Assembly (NCBI GenBank): GCA_013140605.1
Contig: JABFSL010000013.1
Coordinates: 1 to 64,000, forward strand
Direction: 5' to 3'
DNA length: 64,000 bases
Origin: Anaerolineales bacterium
GTDB taxonomy: Bacteria; Chloroflexota; Anaerolineae; Anaerolineales; Villigracilaceae
Part shown: one piece after another, positions 16,252-23,344 of the stretch
How positions within the stretch are numbered: position 1 is the first letter of the stretch
Layout of the letters: every line of letters begins with the position of its first letter
Made by a program: the position numbers and the translations under genes
The notes under the pieces: model-generated
What the model was told of the DNA's origin: nothing
The model's database searches: none
Seen by the model: the letters and a program-made list of their open reading frames with translations, nothing else

Positions 16252-16308
16252 ACGGTGGACGATGGACCATAGACCGTAATCACAGTCTACCGTCCACGGT
16301 CTATCGTC
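16251..16308. repeat. Heptad-repeat hairpin (4 x 7 + 2 + 4 x 7 bp)
   Basis: Four direct 7-mers (GACGGTG, GACGATG, GACCATA, GACCGTA; 16251-16278) are followed by AT and four inverted 7-mers (CACAGTC, TACCGTC, CACGGTC, TATCGTC; 16281-16308). It starts at the last base of the mmdA stop codon and fills the gap to the gamma-subunit gene. Confidence 0.8.
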
Positions 16309-16322
16309 AAATGGAAATCAAC

Positions 16323-16658
16323 ATGAACAATTTACTTATCCAATCCCTACAAATCACCGCCCTCGGCATGGGACTTGTCTTCGGCGCCATCCTTTTGCTG
16401 TGGCTGATGATGGTTCTGCTGACTCTTTTTACTGCAGAAAAAGAGAACGCTTCATTGCCTGCGCCCGAGCCTGCTCCTGTTTCTGAGACAGGATTCAAAG
16501 CCCAGGCTGCCGCGATTGCAGTGGCGATTGCGCTTGCCGAGCAGGGACAATCCACCGCGCACCCGTTGACCGAGCCGCCCACAGCCATTGTCTCTGCCTG
16601 GCAGTTGGGAATGCGGACAAGGCAAATGTCTGAAAAAGGAAATTCGAGAAGACGTTAA
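16323..16658 (+). CDS. mmdD: Na+-pumping decarboxylase gamma/delta subunit (OadG family)
   Basis: A small membrane subunit (111 aa). One N-terminal helix (LGMGLVFGAILLLWLMMVLLTLF, about 15-37) is followed by an acidic/Ala-Pro linker and a C-terminal cytoplasmic tail with TAIVSAWQLGMRTRQM. OadG-type subunits hold the carboxyltransferase, carrier and membrane pump together. ATG 16323 has a weak GGAA before it; an in-frame ATG at 16311, right after the heptad hairpin, would add four residues. Confidence 0.82.
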   Translation: MNNLLIQSLQITALGMGLVFGAILLLWLMMVLLTLFTAEKENASLPAPEPAPVSETGFKAQAAAIAVAIALAEQGQSTAHPLTEPPTAIVSAWQLGMRTRQMSEKGNSRRR

Positions 16659-16664
16659 TTCATT

Positions 16665-16697
16665 AGACCTCCGAGGTTTTTAAAACCTCGGAGGTCT
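16665..16697. repeat. 33-bp palindrome between mmdD and mmdC
   Basis: Arms 16665-16680 (AGACCTCCGAGGTTTT) and 16682-16697 are perfect complements around one T. It sits inside the operon, 6 bp after the mmdD stop, and could slow or partly terminate transcription, or be an inserted palindromic repeat. Confidence 0.75.
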
Positions 16698-16708
16698 TTG
16701 GAGATTTC

Positions 16709-17170
16709 ATGAAATATAAAATCACAGTTAACAACAAAGCCTATGAAGTTAAAATTGAAGATATTAACACGCGACCTGTCATCGCTTTCGTGGATGGTGA
16801 CCGGTTTGAGGTCATGCCCGAGAACGCTGATCAGGTTGAAACAGGAAAGGTAGCGAGCGGTAAAACGGAGAAAAAAACATTTAATCCGAATCCTGCTCCA
16901 GCCGCCGCATCTTCTCCCAATCTGGCATTGAGCGGGAATACTCAAACCGCACCTCTGCCTGGAACGGTCATCGAAGTGTTCGTAAAAGCTGGTGACAAAG
17001 TGGAAGCGGGACAGGTGATCCTGGTCATCGAAGCGATGAAGATGAAGAACAGCATCCGCTCGGTGTACAGTGGGACAGTGGGCGAGGTATTTGTAAGTAA
17101 AGGGCAAAGTGTGGCGCACAAGCAGGCGCTGATCAAGTTTGCAGACTTGGGCGAGGCTTCATGGATCTAG
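16709..17170 (+). CDS. mmdC: Biotin carrier subunit of the decarboxylase
   Basis: A 153-aa biotin carrier. Residues 1-40 form a small N-terminal domain (MKYKITVNNKAYEVKIEDI). A Pro/Ala-rich hinge (about 55-85) follows, then the biotinyl domain (about 82-150) with GTVIEVFVKAGDKVEAGQ and VIEAMKMKN; Lys111 is the expected biotinylation site. It shuttles carboxybiotin from MmdA to the Na+ pump. TTTGGAGA precedes the start, and the last 10 bp overlap mmdB. Confidence 0.93.
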   Translation: MKYKITVNNKAYEVKIEDINTRPVIAFVDGDRFEVMPENADQVETGKVASGKTEKKTFNPNPAPAAASSPNLALSGNTQTAPLPGTVIEVFVKAGDKVEAGQVILVIEAMKMKNSIRSVYSGTVGEVFVSKGQSVAHKQALIKFADLGEASWI

Positions 17171-18294
17171 GCTCATTGCTCCCCGAGTTATTGAAAGGCT
17201 TCACTCATTTCACACTTGGCAACGGGGTGATGATTTTTGCCGCGTTGATATTAATTTATCTTGCGGTGTTCAAAGAAATCGAACCTGTGCTGCTATTGCC
17301 AATTGGATTTGGATGTTTGCTGGCAAATATTCCGCTGGCTGGCATGACTGCCGCTGAAGGCATGACCAAAGTTTTATATGATGCGGGTATCAAAACAGAA
17401 TTGTTCCCGTTGTTGATCTTTATCGGCGTCGGCGCGATGATCGATTTTTCGCCATTGCTTGCGCAACCGCGTTTGGTATTGCTTGGCGCGGCAGGACAAT
17501 TCGGTATTTTCGGCACGCTGATACTCGCGATTTTATTAGGCTTTCCGCTGAATCAAGCCGCATCCATTGGCGTGATCGGCGCAATCGATGGACCGACATC
17601 CATATTCGTGGCGACAAAACTTGCACCTGAATTGCTTGCGCCTATTGCGGTGGCGGCATATTCATATATGAGTTTGATTCCCATCATCCAGCCGCCTTTG
17701 ATGAGATTGCTCACAACAAAAAAAGAGCGCATGATCCAAATGGAATATGCGCCGAAACCCATTTCAAAGAAGACTCTAATTTTATTCCCTGTTGTGTTGA
17801 CAATTGTTGTGGGCTTGCTTGTACCTGAAGCGACGCCATTAATTTCCATGCTCATGCTTGGAAATCTTCTTAAGATGTCTGGCGTAGTGGATAGACTCAG
17901 CAAAGCCGCAGAGAACGAGATCATCAATATCGCCACATTATTTTTGGGGTTGGCAATCGGCTCAACCATGAGCGCGGCCGCATTCCTAAATTTGGACACA
18001 GGCAAGATCATGGTTCTGGGATTGTTCGCCTTTGTGCTCGACACAGTCGCTGGATTGTTATTCGGCAAATTGATGTGCGTTATCTCAGGCGGCAAGATCA
18101 ATCCGCTGATCGGCGCGGCGGGCATATCCGCCTTTCCGATGGCTGGACGTTTGGCGGCGAAAACAGCAAATGACGAAGACCCAAATAATTTCATTCTGAT
18201 GCACGCGATGGGAGCGAATACCGCAGGTCAATTGGGGAGCGTGATCGCGGGCGGAATTTTGCTTTCGGTTGTGAGTAAAATGTTGGGGATATAA
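17161..18294 (+). CDS. mmdB: Na+-translocating decarboxylase beta subunit (membrane pump)
   Basis: A 377-aa integral membrane protein of the OadB/GcdB/MmdB family with about nine or more hydrophobic segments. It carries the conserved IGVGAMIDFSPLL (about 86-98), the Na+-site motif GAIDGPTSIFVATKLAP (about 140-156) and the final MHAMGANTAGQLGSVIAGG. It decarboxylates carboxybiotin and drives Na+ export, so succinate-to-propionate metabolism could build a sodium gradient. It is the last gene of the operon and overlaps mmdC by 10 bp. Confidence 0.95.
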   Translation: MDLGSLLPELLKGFTHFTLGNGVMIFAALILIYLAVFKEIEPVLLLPIGFGCLLANIPLAGMTAAEGMTKVLYDAGIKTELFPLLIFIGVGAMIDFSPLLAQPRLVLLGAAGQFGIFGTLILAILLGFPLNQAASIGVIGAIDGPTSIFVATKLAPELLAPIAVAAYSYMSLIPIIQPPLMRLLTTKKERMIQMEYAPKPISKKTLILFPVVLTIVVGLLVPEATPLISMLMLGNLLKMSGVVDRLSKAAENEIINIATLFLGLAIGSTMSAAAFLNLDTGKIMVLGLFAFVLDTVAGLLFGKLMCVISGGKINPLIGAAGISAFPMAGRLAAKTANDEDPNNFILMHAMGANTAGQLGSVIAGGILLSVVSKMLGI

Positions 18295-18296
18295 AA

Positions 18297-18317
18297 GTAA
18301 TTGGTAATTGGTAATTG
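18297..18317 (+). repeat. Perfect heptad repeat (GTAATTG x 3)
   Basis: Three identical 7-mers begin 2 bp after the mmdB stop codon and run into the following hairpin. They share the 7-bp phase and stop-codon position of the arrays at 5729 and 16251. Confidence 0.8.
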
Positions 18318-18352
18318 CAATCCCGCAGGTTGATTTTCCACCTGCGGGATTG
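18318..18352 (+). terminator. Stem-loop at the end of the mmd operon
   Basis: Arms CAATCCCGCAGGT (18318-18330) and ACCTGCGGGATTG (18340-18352) are perfect complements with a 9-nt loop, followed by TTGTAATTTT. A likely terminator. Confidence 0.7.
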
Positions 18353-18398
18353 TTGTAATTTTAAATATTTGCGCTATAATCCAAGTTGTCTGACAACT
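18353..18398 (+). promoter_or_regulatory. Promoter and GntR-like operator of the PLP-enzyme gene
   Basis: TTGTAA (18353-18358), a 16-bp spacer and TATAAT (18375-18380) form a good promoter. Just downstream, AGTTGTCTGACAACT (18384-18398) is a perfect odd palindrome resembling TTGTNNGACAA operators of FCD-type GntR regulators; a repressor bound there would block the transcription start. Confidence 0.6.
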
Positions 18399-18416
18399 AT
18401 TCATCAGGAGAATCCC

Positions 18417-19883
18417 ATGACCACAATTGACCTGACCATTCACAAAGACCGCCGCGCCCGCGCCATTCAGCGCGCGAAAGAGCGCAATATCATCATCCCC
18501 ACCTATGCCCAAATGAAAGATCCTTCCAAAATTCCTGCGAAAGTCAAGGAGGAATTGAAGAGTATCGGACTCTGGGACATTCACCCGCGGAATCTGTTCC
18601 GCATCAACTGGCACAACCAGCCCACCGCATCAGGCGGGACCTTTGGCGGAGTCAACTTCGTTGAGCTTCCCTCTTCGCTGACAGGGGTCAAGGCGCGCAT
18701 CATTGTCGTCGTTGGCAAATGGTTCCCAACGGGCGCGCATAAAGTCGGCGCCGCATTTAGCTGCCTCGTGCCGAGACTGGTCACAGGTCAGTTTGACCCG
18801 ACGACACAAAAAGCAGTCTGGCCGTCCACTGGCAATTACTGTCGCGGCGGCGCATATGACTCCGCTTTGCTGGGATGTGAGTCAATAGCCATTTTGCCCG
18901 AAGGCATGTCGAAGGAAAGATTCGAGTGGCTGGAAAAAGTGGCGGGCGAAACGATCAAGACCCCTGGTTCTGAATCCAACGTAAAAGAAATTTTTGACAA
19001 ATGCTGGGAATTGAAGAAGTCAGGTCAAGACCTGATGATCTTCAACCAGTTCGAAGAGTTCGGCAATTATCTCTGGCACTACGAAGTGACAGGTCATGCG
19101 ATGGAAGAAGCGCTCAAGCAGGTTATGGGACCCAATGACCGTTTCCGCGGCGTGGCATCCGCAACGGGTTCAGGCGGCACGATTGCCAGTGGTGACTATC
19201 TCAAGCAGATATTCCCCGAAAGCAAGATCATTGCCAGTGAAGCCCTGCAATGCCCGACCCTTTTGGAAAACGGTTTCGGCGCGCATCGTATCGAAGGCAT
19301 CGGCGACAAGCATGTACCCTGGGTACATAATGTGAAGAACACAGACTTTGTGACCGCCATTGACGACAATGCCGTGGTCAACATCTCACGCCTCTTCAAC
19401 GAAGAGAACGGGCGCGCCTATCTCGTGGAAAAAGGCGTTCCCGAATCCACGATTGCTAATCTCGAATTGCTTGGCTTCTCAGGCATCGCGAATGTGCTCT
19501 CCTGCATCAAAGTAGCCAAATACTATGAGATGGACGAGAACGATGTAATGATCACCATGCTGACCGACTCGATGGAACTCTATCGCTCACGCCTGCATGA
19601 AATGCATCAGGAATTCGGCGAATACAGCGAGAAGGATGCCGCTGGTGATTTCGCCCGCTACCTGCATGGACAATCCACGGATAACATGCTTGAACTCACC
19701 TACCCCGAGCGCCGCCGAGTCCACAACCTGAAATATTACACATGGGTCGAACAGCAAGGCAAGACCTACTCAGAAATTCAGGAACAATGGTACGCGCCAA
19801 ACTACTGGACCGATGTCCAAAAGCAAGCCGATGAAATTGACGAATTGATCGTCGAATTCAATAAAGAAGTTGGAATTTCATAA
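18417..19883 (+). CDS. Cysteine-synthase-like PLP-dependent enzyme
   Basis: A 488-aa PLP enzyme of fold type II. The catalytic Lys lies in FPTGAHKVGAAFS (about 102-114). The substrate loop PSTGNYCRGGAYDSA and the glycine-rich phosphate loop SATGSGGTIASGDYL follow, with a long C-terminal extension (about 400-488) not found in CysK. Such long cysteine-synthase-like proteins have uncertain substrates, so beta-elimination or replacement on a Ser/Cys derivative is only inferred. AGGAG lies about 5 nt before ATG 18417. It is followed by a strong terminator. Confidence 0.85.
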   Translation: MTTIDLTIHKDRRARAIQRAKERNIIIPTYAQMKDPSKIPAKVKEELKSIGLWDIHPRNLFRINWHNQPTASGGTFGGVNFVELPSSLTGVKARIIVVVGKWFPTGAHKVGAAFSCLVPRLVTGQFDPTTQKAVWPSTGNYCRGGAYDSALLGCESIAILPEGMSKERFEWLEKVAGETIKTPGSESNVKEIFDKCWELKKSGQDLMIFNQFEEFGNYLWHYEVTGHAMEEALKQVMGPNDRFRGVASATGSGGTIASGDYLKQIFPESKIIASEALQCPTLLENGFGAHRIEGIGDKHVPWVHNVKNTDFVTAIDDNAVVNISRLFNEENGRAYLVEKGVPESTIANLELLGFSGIANVLSCIKVAKYYEMDENDVMITMLTDSMELYRSRLHEMHQEFGEYSEKDAAGDFARYLHGQSTDNMLELTYPERRRVHNLKYYTWVEQQGKTYSEIQEQWYAPNYWTDVQKQADEIDELIVEFNKEVGIS

Positions 19884-19887
19884 TATG

Positions 19888-19921
19888 GTTCGGGGCAGGT
19901 CTGAGACCTGCCCCGAACTTT
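19888..19921. terminator. Intrinsic terminator after the PLP-enzyme gene
   Basis: GTTCGGGGCAGGT (19888-19900) pairs perfectly with 19905-19917 around CTGAG, followed by TTTTT. It separates the convergent GH18 gene and may serve both. Confidence 0.88.
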
Positions 19922-20965
19922 TTAACATCCATTCGCCGCCGCTTGATATATCGCCCGCAATAAAGATGTCTCATCCCACGTGTCCTGTCCCAATTCCCAG
20001 ATCATGATCCCGCCAAAATCATTCTCGCGTACAAAACAGGTTTTGTGTTGAACAGTGGAGATTCCATTAAAGAAAATTCCATCCATCTGATCCAGACCAT
20101 CAGATGGACGATATTGCGTCATGATCTCTTGATAGCTGGAAGATGTAAACGGCGCGTCCATCTTTCGCCCATAAAATGGCACGCCGAGAAATAACTTTTG
20201 TTCTGGAATGTCATTGATGATAAACGTGTTCAAATCTTCAATGGCCATGTCATATGTGGAATGCAAGGCTCCACGGTCATACGACATTACGTGGATGCGA
20301 TCCACAACTTCAAATTGAGACAAGTCCATGCTGGAAGCATTATCCGCGCTGAGCGCAACGCTGACAATGAGGCCGCGTTTGGCAAATGCGGTTTTTATCT
20401 CTGTCAAAAAAGCAATGTAATTATTGAATTCAGTTTTGGTTTCAGGGAATTCCCAATCGAAATCCACACCATCGAGTTTATGTTCAGTTGCAAACTCAAG
20501 CAGGTTTTGTATAAAGGCCGCGCGTGATTTGGTTTTTGCCACCATCGGTGCGAATCCTTGTGAACGCTCCCAGCCGCCCACAGAAAGATGAATTCGAGTT
20601 CCGTAATTCGCTTTCATGGTTTGCAGTCCCTGCCATGTGACATCGCTTAGGCGTGAAATATCCAGCGTCGCATCGGTGCGCGGCTCCGCGGAGAAATATA
20701 CAATATCCGTCAGGCATTTGCCCCATTCGGGATTCAGTTCGCGGTACTCAGGCAAATAGCCGATGATGACAAAGTTATCTTGTAGTAAATGAGTGCACCA
20801 ACCTTCAGGAGTGACAGTGAAAGGAATCGGCGTGGATACGGGGGACTCTGTCAGCGTTGGAGATGTTGTAGAAACAGGAACAGTTGCGGGCGGAGTCAGA
20901 GGCGATGAATTTCCTCCGCATGATGTGAGCAAAACAAGAGTCAAAATAATTAGGGTAAGTTTCAT
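19922..20965 (-). CDS. GH18 family glycosidase lipoprotein (chitinase-like)
   Basis: A 347-aa secreted lipoprotein. The signal peptide ends in LLTSCGG with the lipidated Cys near residue 17, followed by a Thr/Pro/Ser linker to about 55. The GH18 barrel shows IIGYLPEYR, IHLSVGGWE (about 125) and the catalytic LDGVDFDWEFP (DxxDxDxE, Glu about 165), then HVMSYDRG, LGVPFYGRKM and IMIWELGQDT. It probably cleaves chitin or N-acetylglucosamine-containing glycans. ATG 20965 is chosen because it lies 7 nt after a perfect minus-strand TATAAT; the ATG at 20974 would lie inside that box. Confidence 0.9.
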   Translation of the reverse strand: MKLTLIILTLVLLTSCGGNSSPLTPPATVPVSTTSPTLTESPVSTPIPFTVTPEGWCTHLLQDNFVIIGYLPEYRELNPEWGKCLTDIVYFSAEPRTDATLDISRLSDVTWQGLQTMKANYGTRIHLSVGGWERSQGFAPMVAKTKSRAAFIQNLLEFATEHKLDGVDFDWEFPETKTEFNNYIAFLTEIKTAFAKRGLIVSVALSADNASSMDLSQFEVVDRIHVMSYDRGALHSTYDMAIEDLNTFIINDIPEQKLFLGVPFYGRKMDAPFTSSSYQEIMTQYRPSDGLDQMDGIFFNGISTVQHKTCFVRENDFGGIMIWELGQDTWDETSLLRAIYQAAANGC

Positions 20966-20972
20966 GCCTGAC

Positions 20973-20980
20973 ATTATAAT
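20973..20980. promoter_or_regulatory. Shared palindromic -10 box for divergent leaderless genes
   Basis: ATTATAAT is its own reverse complement. It gives TATAAT on the plus strand (20975-20980, 6 nt before ATG 20987) and on the minus strand (20978-20973, 7 nt before the GH18 ATG at 20965). Neither gene has a ribosome-binding site. Confidence 0.6.
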
Positions 20981-20986
20981 TAAGCC

Positions 20987-21550
20987 ATGCTCAAACCAAC
21001 AGATTTAATTCTCGTTTGCCTGCTTCCCACCCCAAGGGATTTGGAGATCGCGCGGCTTTTGGGATGGTATCGAATCCCGCTTCGCACCGCGCCGAAAGTT
21101 GTTGCCGTGGACTATCTGGCTTTTTACCAGCCCTCGGCATTCGGCGAACGCGGCGGACAGATCGAATTCATCGGACGAGTTCATGGACATGAACTCACCA
21201 CCCGTGATGATCTACTGCGTGATGAAATTAATCATCCGCGCGCAAAGGAAGAATATTACAAGATCCAGATCGGCGGGCTTGAAAAATTATCCCAGCCAAT
21301 CATCACCGACAAATGGAAACGATTAACTTTTCTGTATTCGACTGGTGAATATTTGCTGAATGCAACAACACTCAACGATCTGGTTGTTGAAGGAGAGGAA
21401 CGTCAAATCCTTTGGCGCTCCCTGCGCGAACGAGCCGAAAATGAGCAGATTTACAAAACAGACCTGCCCGAAGCGGACATTCCAGCCGAAGTTTTAATGG
21501 AATTGTTAGGAATCAAGGATTTTCAAGGCCAATACAATCCCTCTCAATAG
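20987..21550 (+). CDS. Conserved-looking protein of unknown function
   Basis: The product has 187 aa and no signal peptide or membrane segment. I do not recognise it with confidence. The pattern LLGWYRIPLRTAPK - DYLAFYQPSAFGERGGQIEFIGRV - EYYKIQIGGLEKLSQPI - RLTFLYSTGEYLLNA suggests a small beta-barrel, perhaps PUA/EVE-like. The C-terminal 60 residues are acidic and helical. It diverges from the GH18 gene and lies 50 bp before the pseudo-receiver/Y1-like fusion gene, with its own promoter-like start. Confidence 0.72.
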   Translation: MLKPTDLILVCLLPTPRDLEIARLLGWYRIPLRTAPKVVAVDYLAFYQPSAFGERGGQIEFIGRVHGHELTTRDDLLRDEINHPRAKEEYYKIQIGGLEKLSQPIITDKWKRLTFLYSTGEYLLNATTLNDLVVEGEERQILWRSLRERAENEQIYKTDLPEADIPAEVLMELLGIKDFQGQYNPSQ

Positions 21551-21564
21551 CCCCTTTGTGTGGC

Positions 21565-21600
21565 TTGATTCTGCCTGTTATCAGTGATAAACTCAAGCAA
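21565..21600 (+). promoter_or_regulatory. Promoter of the Y1-like fusion gene, leaderless arrangement
   Basis: TTGATT (21565-21570), a 17-bp spacer and TAAACT (21588-21593) are followed by 7 nt and ATG 21601. No ribosome-binding site precedes the ATG. Confidence 0.45.
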
Positions 21601-23262
21601 ATGCCAGCGGATATTCTTGTAGTTACGCCTTCCACCAGTTTGGGAGAGACAATCCGTCAAACCATGGAACAGACGGATATTTACCGCATACATATTGTTA
21701 ACAACAAGATATCTGCTGTTGTACGCGCCAATGAAATTGGCGTTCCGTTGGTCATGCTCGATTTCGCACTCGGCGAAGATGTGGTAGACGAGACGGTTAT
21801 AGCGCTCCGCACCATTCGCGCAGGCATTAACATCGTCATACTCTGTGATGACGGTGCGTCAGTTCCGCTTTTCGATAGTTTACGTCCCTGGATCCTTGTT
21901 CGCAAACCCTTTAGAATGACAGATTTTATGAGCGCCATCAGTCAACCCCAACAACCAACTCCTGCCACACAAAATGTGGATACTACAACGCCGTGGCTTA
22001 ACGATGCAACCAAGGCGGCGCAACACCTTACCCGTATCACACTGGGATCATCCGCGCAGGCTGCATTGATCACACGCAAGAATGATCTTTGGGCTTACGC
22101 CGGCGGGCTTTCACAGGATGCCGCAAAGGAAGTCGCGCAAACCGTCACCCGCAATTGGGATGGACAAAAAGGCTCCGACCTTCTGCGATTCATCCGCCTT
22201 GAAAGCACAAAGGCCGAGCACATGTTGTACGCCACCCGCCTCACAACCGACACCGTGCTTGCTCTTGTTTTCGAAGCAGAGACTCCCTTTAGCACGATTC
22301 GCGGCCAGGCCAGTCAACTTGTAAATGATTTTAGCGATGAGCAGCCTGAGGCAAAAAAACCGATTAAGCCTGCTTCAATACCGAATGCCGATTTCCCCGC
22401 CGATCTGGATGATGAAGAGGGCGATTCTTTGAATATTGCCTCGATCTCCCAGATCCTCACCGACGTACCGACTCCAAACCCCAAACCGACATCTGCGCGT
22501 GATATGGAATTACCACGCAGGCAGGAAAATTTCGATCCCAACCAGACACGTGTTTCTGCCCAGCTTTCGAACGCATCCATTTTCAACCGTGAAGCGTCCC
22601 CCGCCATCCCGTTGAATAATCTCGCTTCGACAGAGCAGCCTCAAGTTCCAGACAAGACCGTTCAATCGCAAATATCATTTGATGAAGTGGATGTCACAGC
22701 GCCATCCCGCTCCAGACCAAGACCGGAAACTCCAGTCGCAAGACCCGCGCCCGGTACCACAGATGTGACACGCGAAAGCCCAACAACGGAAGCCGCGCGC
22801 AAACTTGTGGTTGAACCAACCACAGCGGGGATGTATCATCTTACTTATGCTTGTTTGCTGGTGCCGCGTTTTTCAGCACATTACATCACCGGCGACCTGG
22901 CTGAACGCCTTGGCGAATGGCTGCCCAATATTTGCATTGCCTTCGGCTGGCGCTTGGAATATCTCGCGGTGCGCCCCGAATATTTACAATGGGTCGTGAA
23001 TGTTCAGCCGAATACATCTCCCGGCTACCTGATGCGGATTATGCGTCAGCAAACTTCGGAGAAAATTTTCAGCGAATTGACTCGACTCAAGAAGGAAAAT
23101 CCGTCTGGTGACTTTTGGGCGCCCGGTTACCTGATCATGGGCGGAACTCAACCTCACCCGCCGCAACTGGTGCGCGATTACATTCGCCAGACACGCCAGC
23201 GGCAGGGACAGGAAGCATCCCCTTCTCCATCCCAACCGCGCGGGCCACGAATAAGTGACTAA
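21601..23262 (+). CDS. Pseudo-receiver / roadblock-like / degenerate IS200 Y1-transposase fusion
   Basis: The product has 553 aa in four parts. Residues 1-115 look like a receiver domain that keeps Asp54 (VMLDFALGED) and the Lys of VRKPF but lacks the N-terminal acidic pair. Residues about 120-245 resemble a roadblock/LC7-type or similar sensor domain (SSAQAALITRKNDLWAYAGGL). A disordered Pro/Ser/Thr-rich linker reaches about 410. Residues 411-535 follow the IS200/IS605 TnpA (Y1, HUH) plan: YHLTYACLLVPRFSAHYITG, PEYLQWVVNVQPNTSPGYLM, FWAPGYLIMGG, VRDYIRQTR. The HUH motif (PDHVHLLV in transposases) reads PEYLQWVV, so both His are lost, while a C-terminal Tyr at the expected place remains. A domesticated nucleic-acid-binding role is inferred. 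Confidence 0.7.
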   Translation: MPADILVVTPSTSLGETIRQTMEQTDIYRIHIVNNKISAVVRANEIGVPLVMLDFALGEDVVDETVIALRTIRAGINIVILCDDGASVPLFDSLRPWILVRKPFRMTDFMSAISQPQQPTPATQNVDTTTPWLNDATKAAQHLTRITLGSSAQAALITRKNDLWAYAGGLSQDAAKEVAQTVTRNWDGQKGSDLLRFIRLESTKAEHMLYATRLTTDTVLALVFEAETPFSTIRGQASQLVNDFSDEQPEAKKPIKPASIPNADFPADLDDEEGDSLNIASISQILTDVPTPNPKPTSARDMELPRRQENFDPNQTRVSAQLSNASIFNREASPAIPLNNLASTEQPQVPDKTVQSQISFDEVDVTAPSRSRPRPETPVARPAPGTTDVTRESPTTEAARKLVVEPTTAGMYHLTYACLLVPRFSAHYITGDLAERLGEWLPNICIAFGWRLEYLAVRPEYLQWVVNVQPNTSPGYLMRIMRQQTSEKIFSELTRLKKENPSGDFWAPGYLIMGGTQPHPPQLVRDYIRQTRQRQGQEASPSPSQPRGPRISD

Positions 23263-23266
23263 AACG

Positions 23267-23308
23267 AATAAAGCGCAGAGTATAATCAACTCTGCGCTTT
23301 ATTTTTTA
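23267..23308 (+). terminator. Intrinsic terminator before polA
   Basis: Perfect 15-bp arms (23267-23281 and 23289-23303) with a 7-nt loop are followed by a T-run. This separates the fusion gene from polA. Confidence 0.9.
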
Positions 23309-23344
23309 TCATATTTCCAATCGATTAGACTTCCCATATAACCT

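Noticed and set aside
16251-16308. CRISPR-like array
   Set aside because: Units are 7 bp without spacers and no cas genes are present.
22831-23262. A separate, active IS200-type transposase gene
   Set aside because: The Y1-like region is in frame with the upstream domains, has lost both HUH histidines, and no insertion-sequence ends or TnpB are present.
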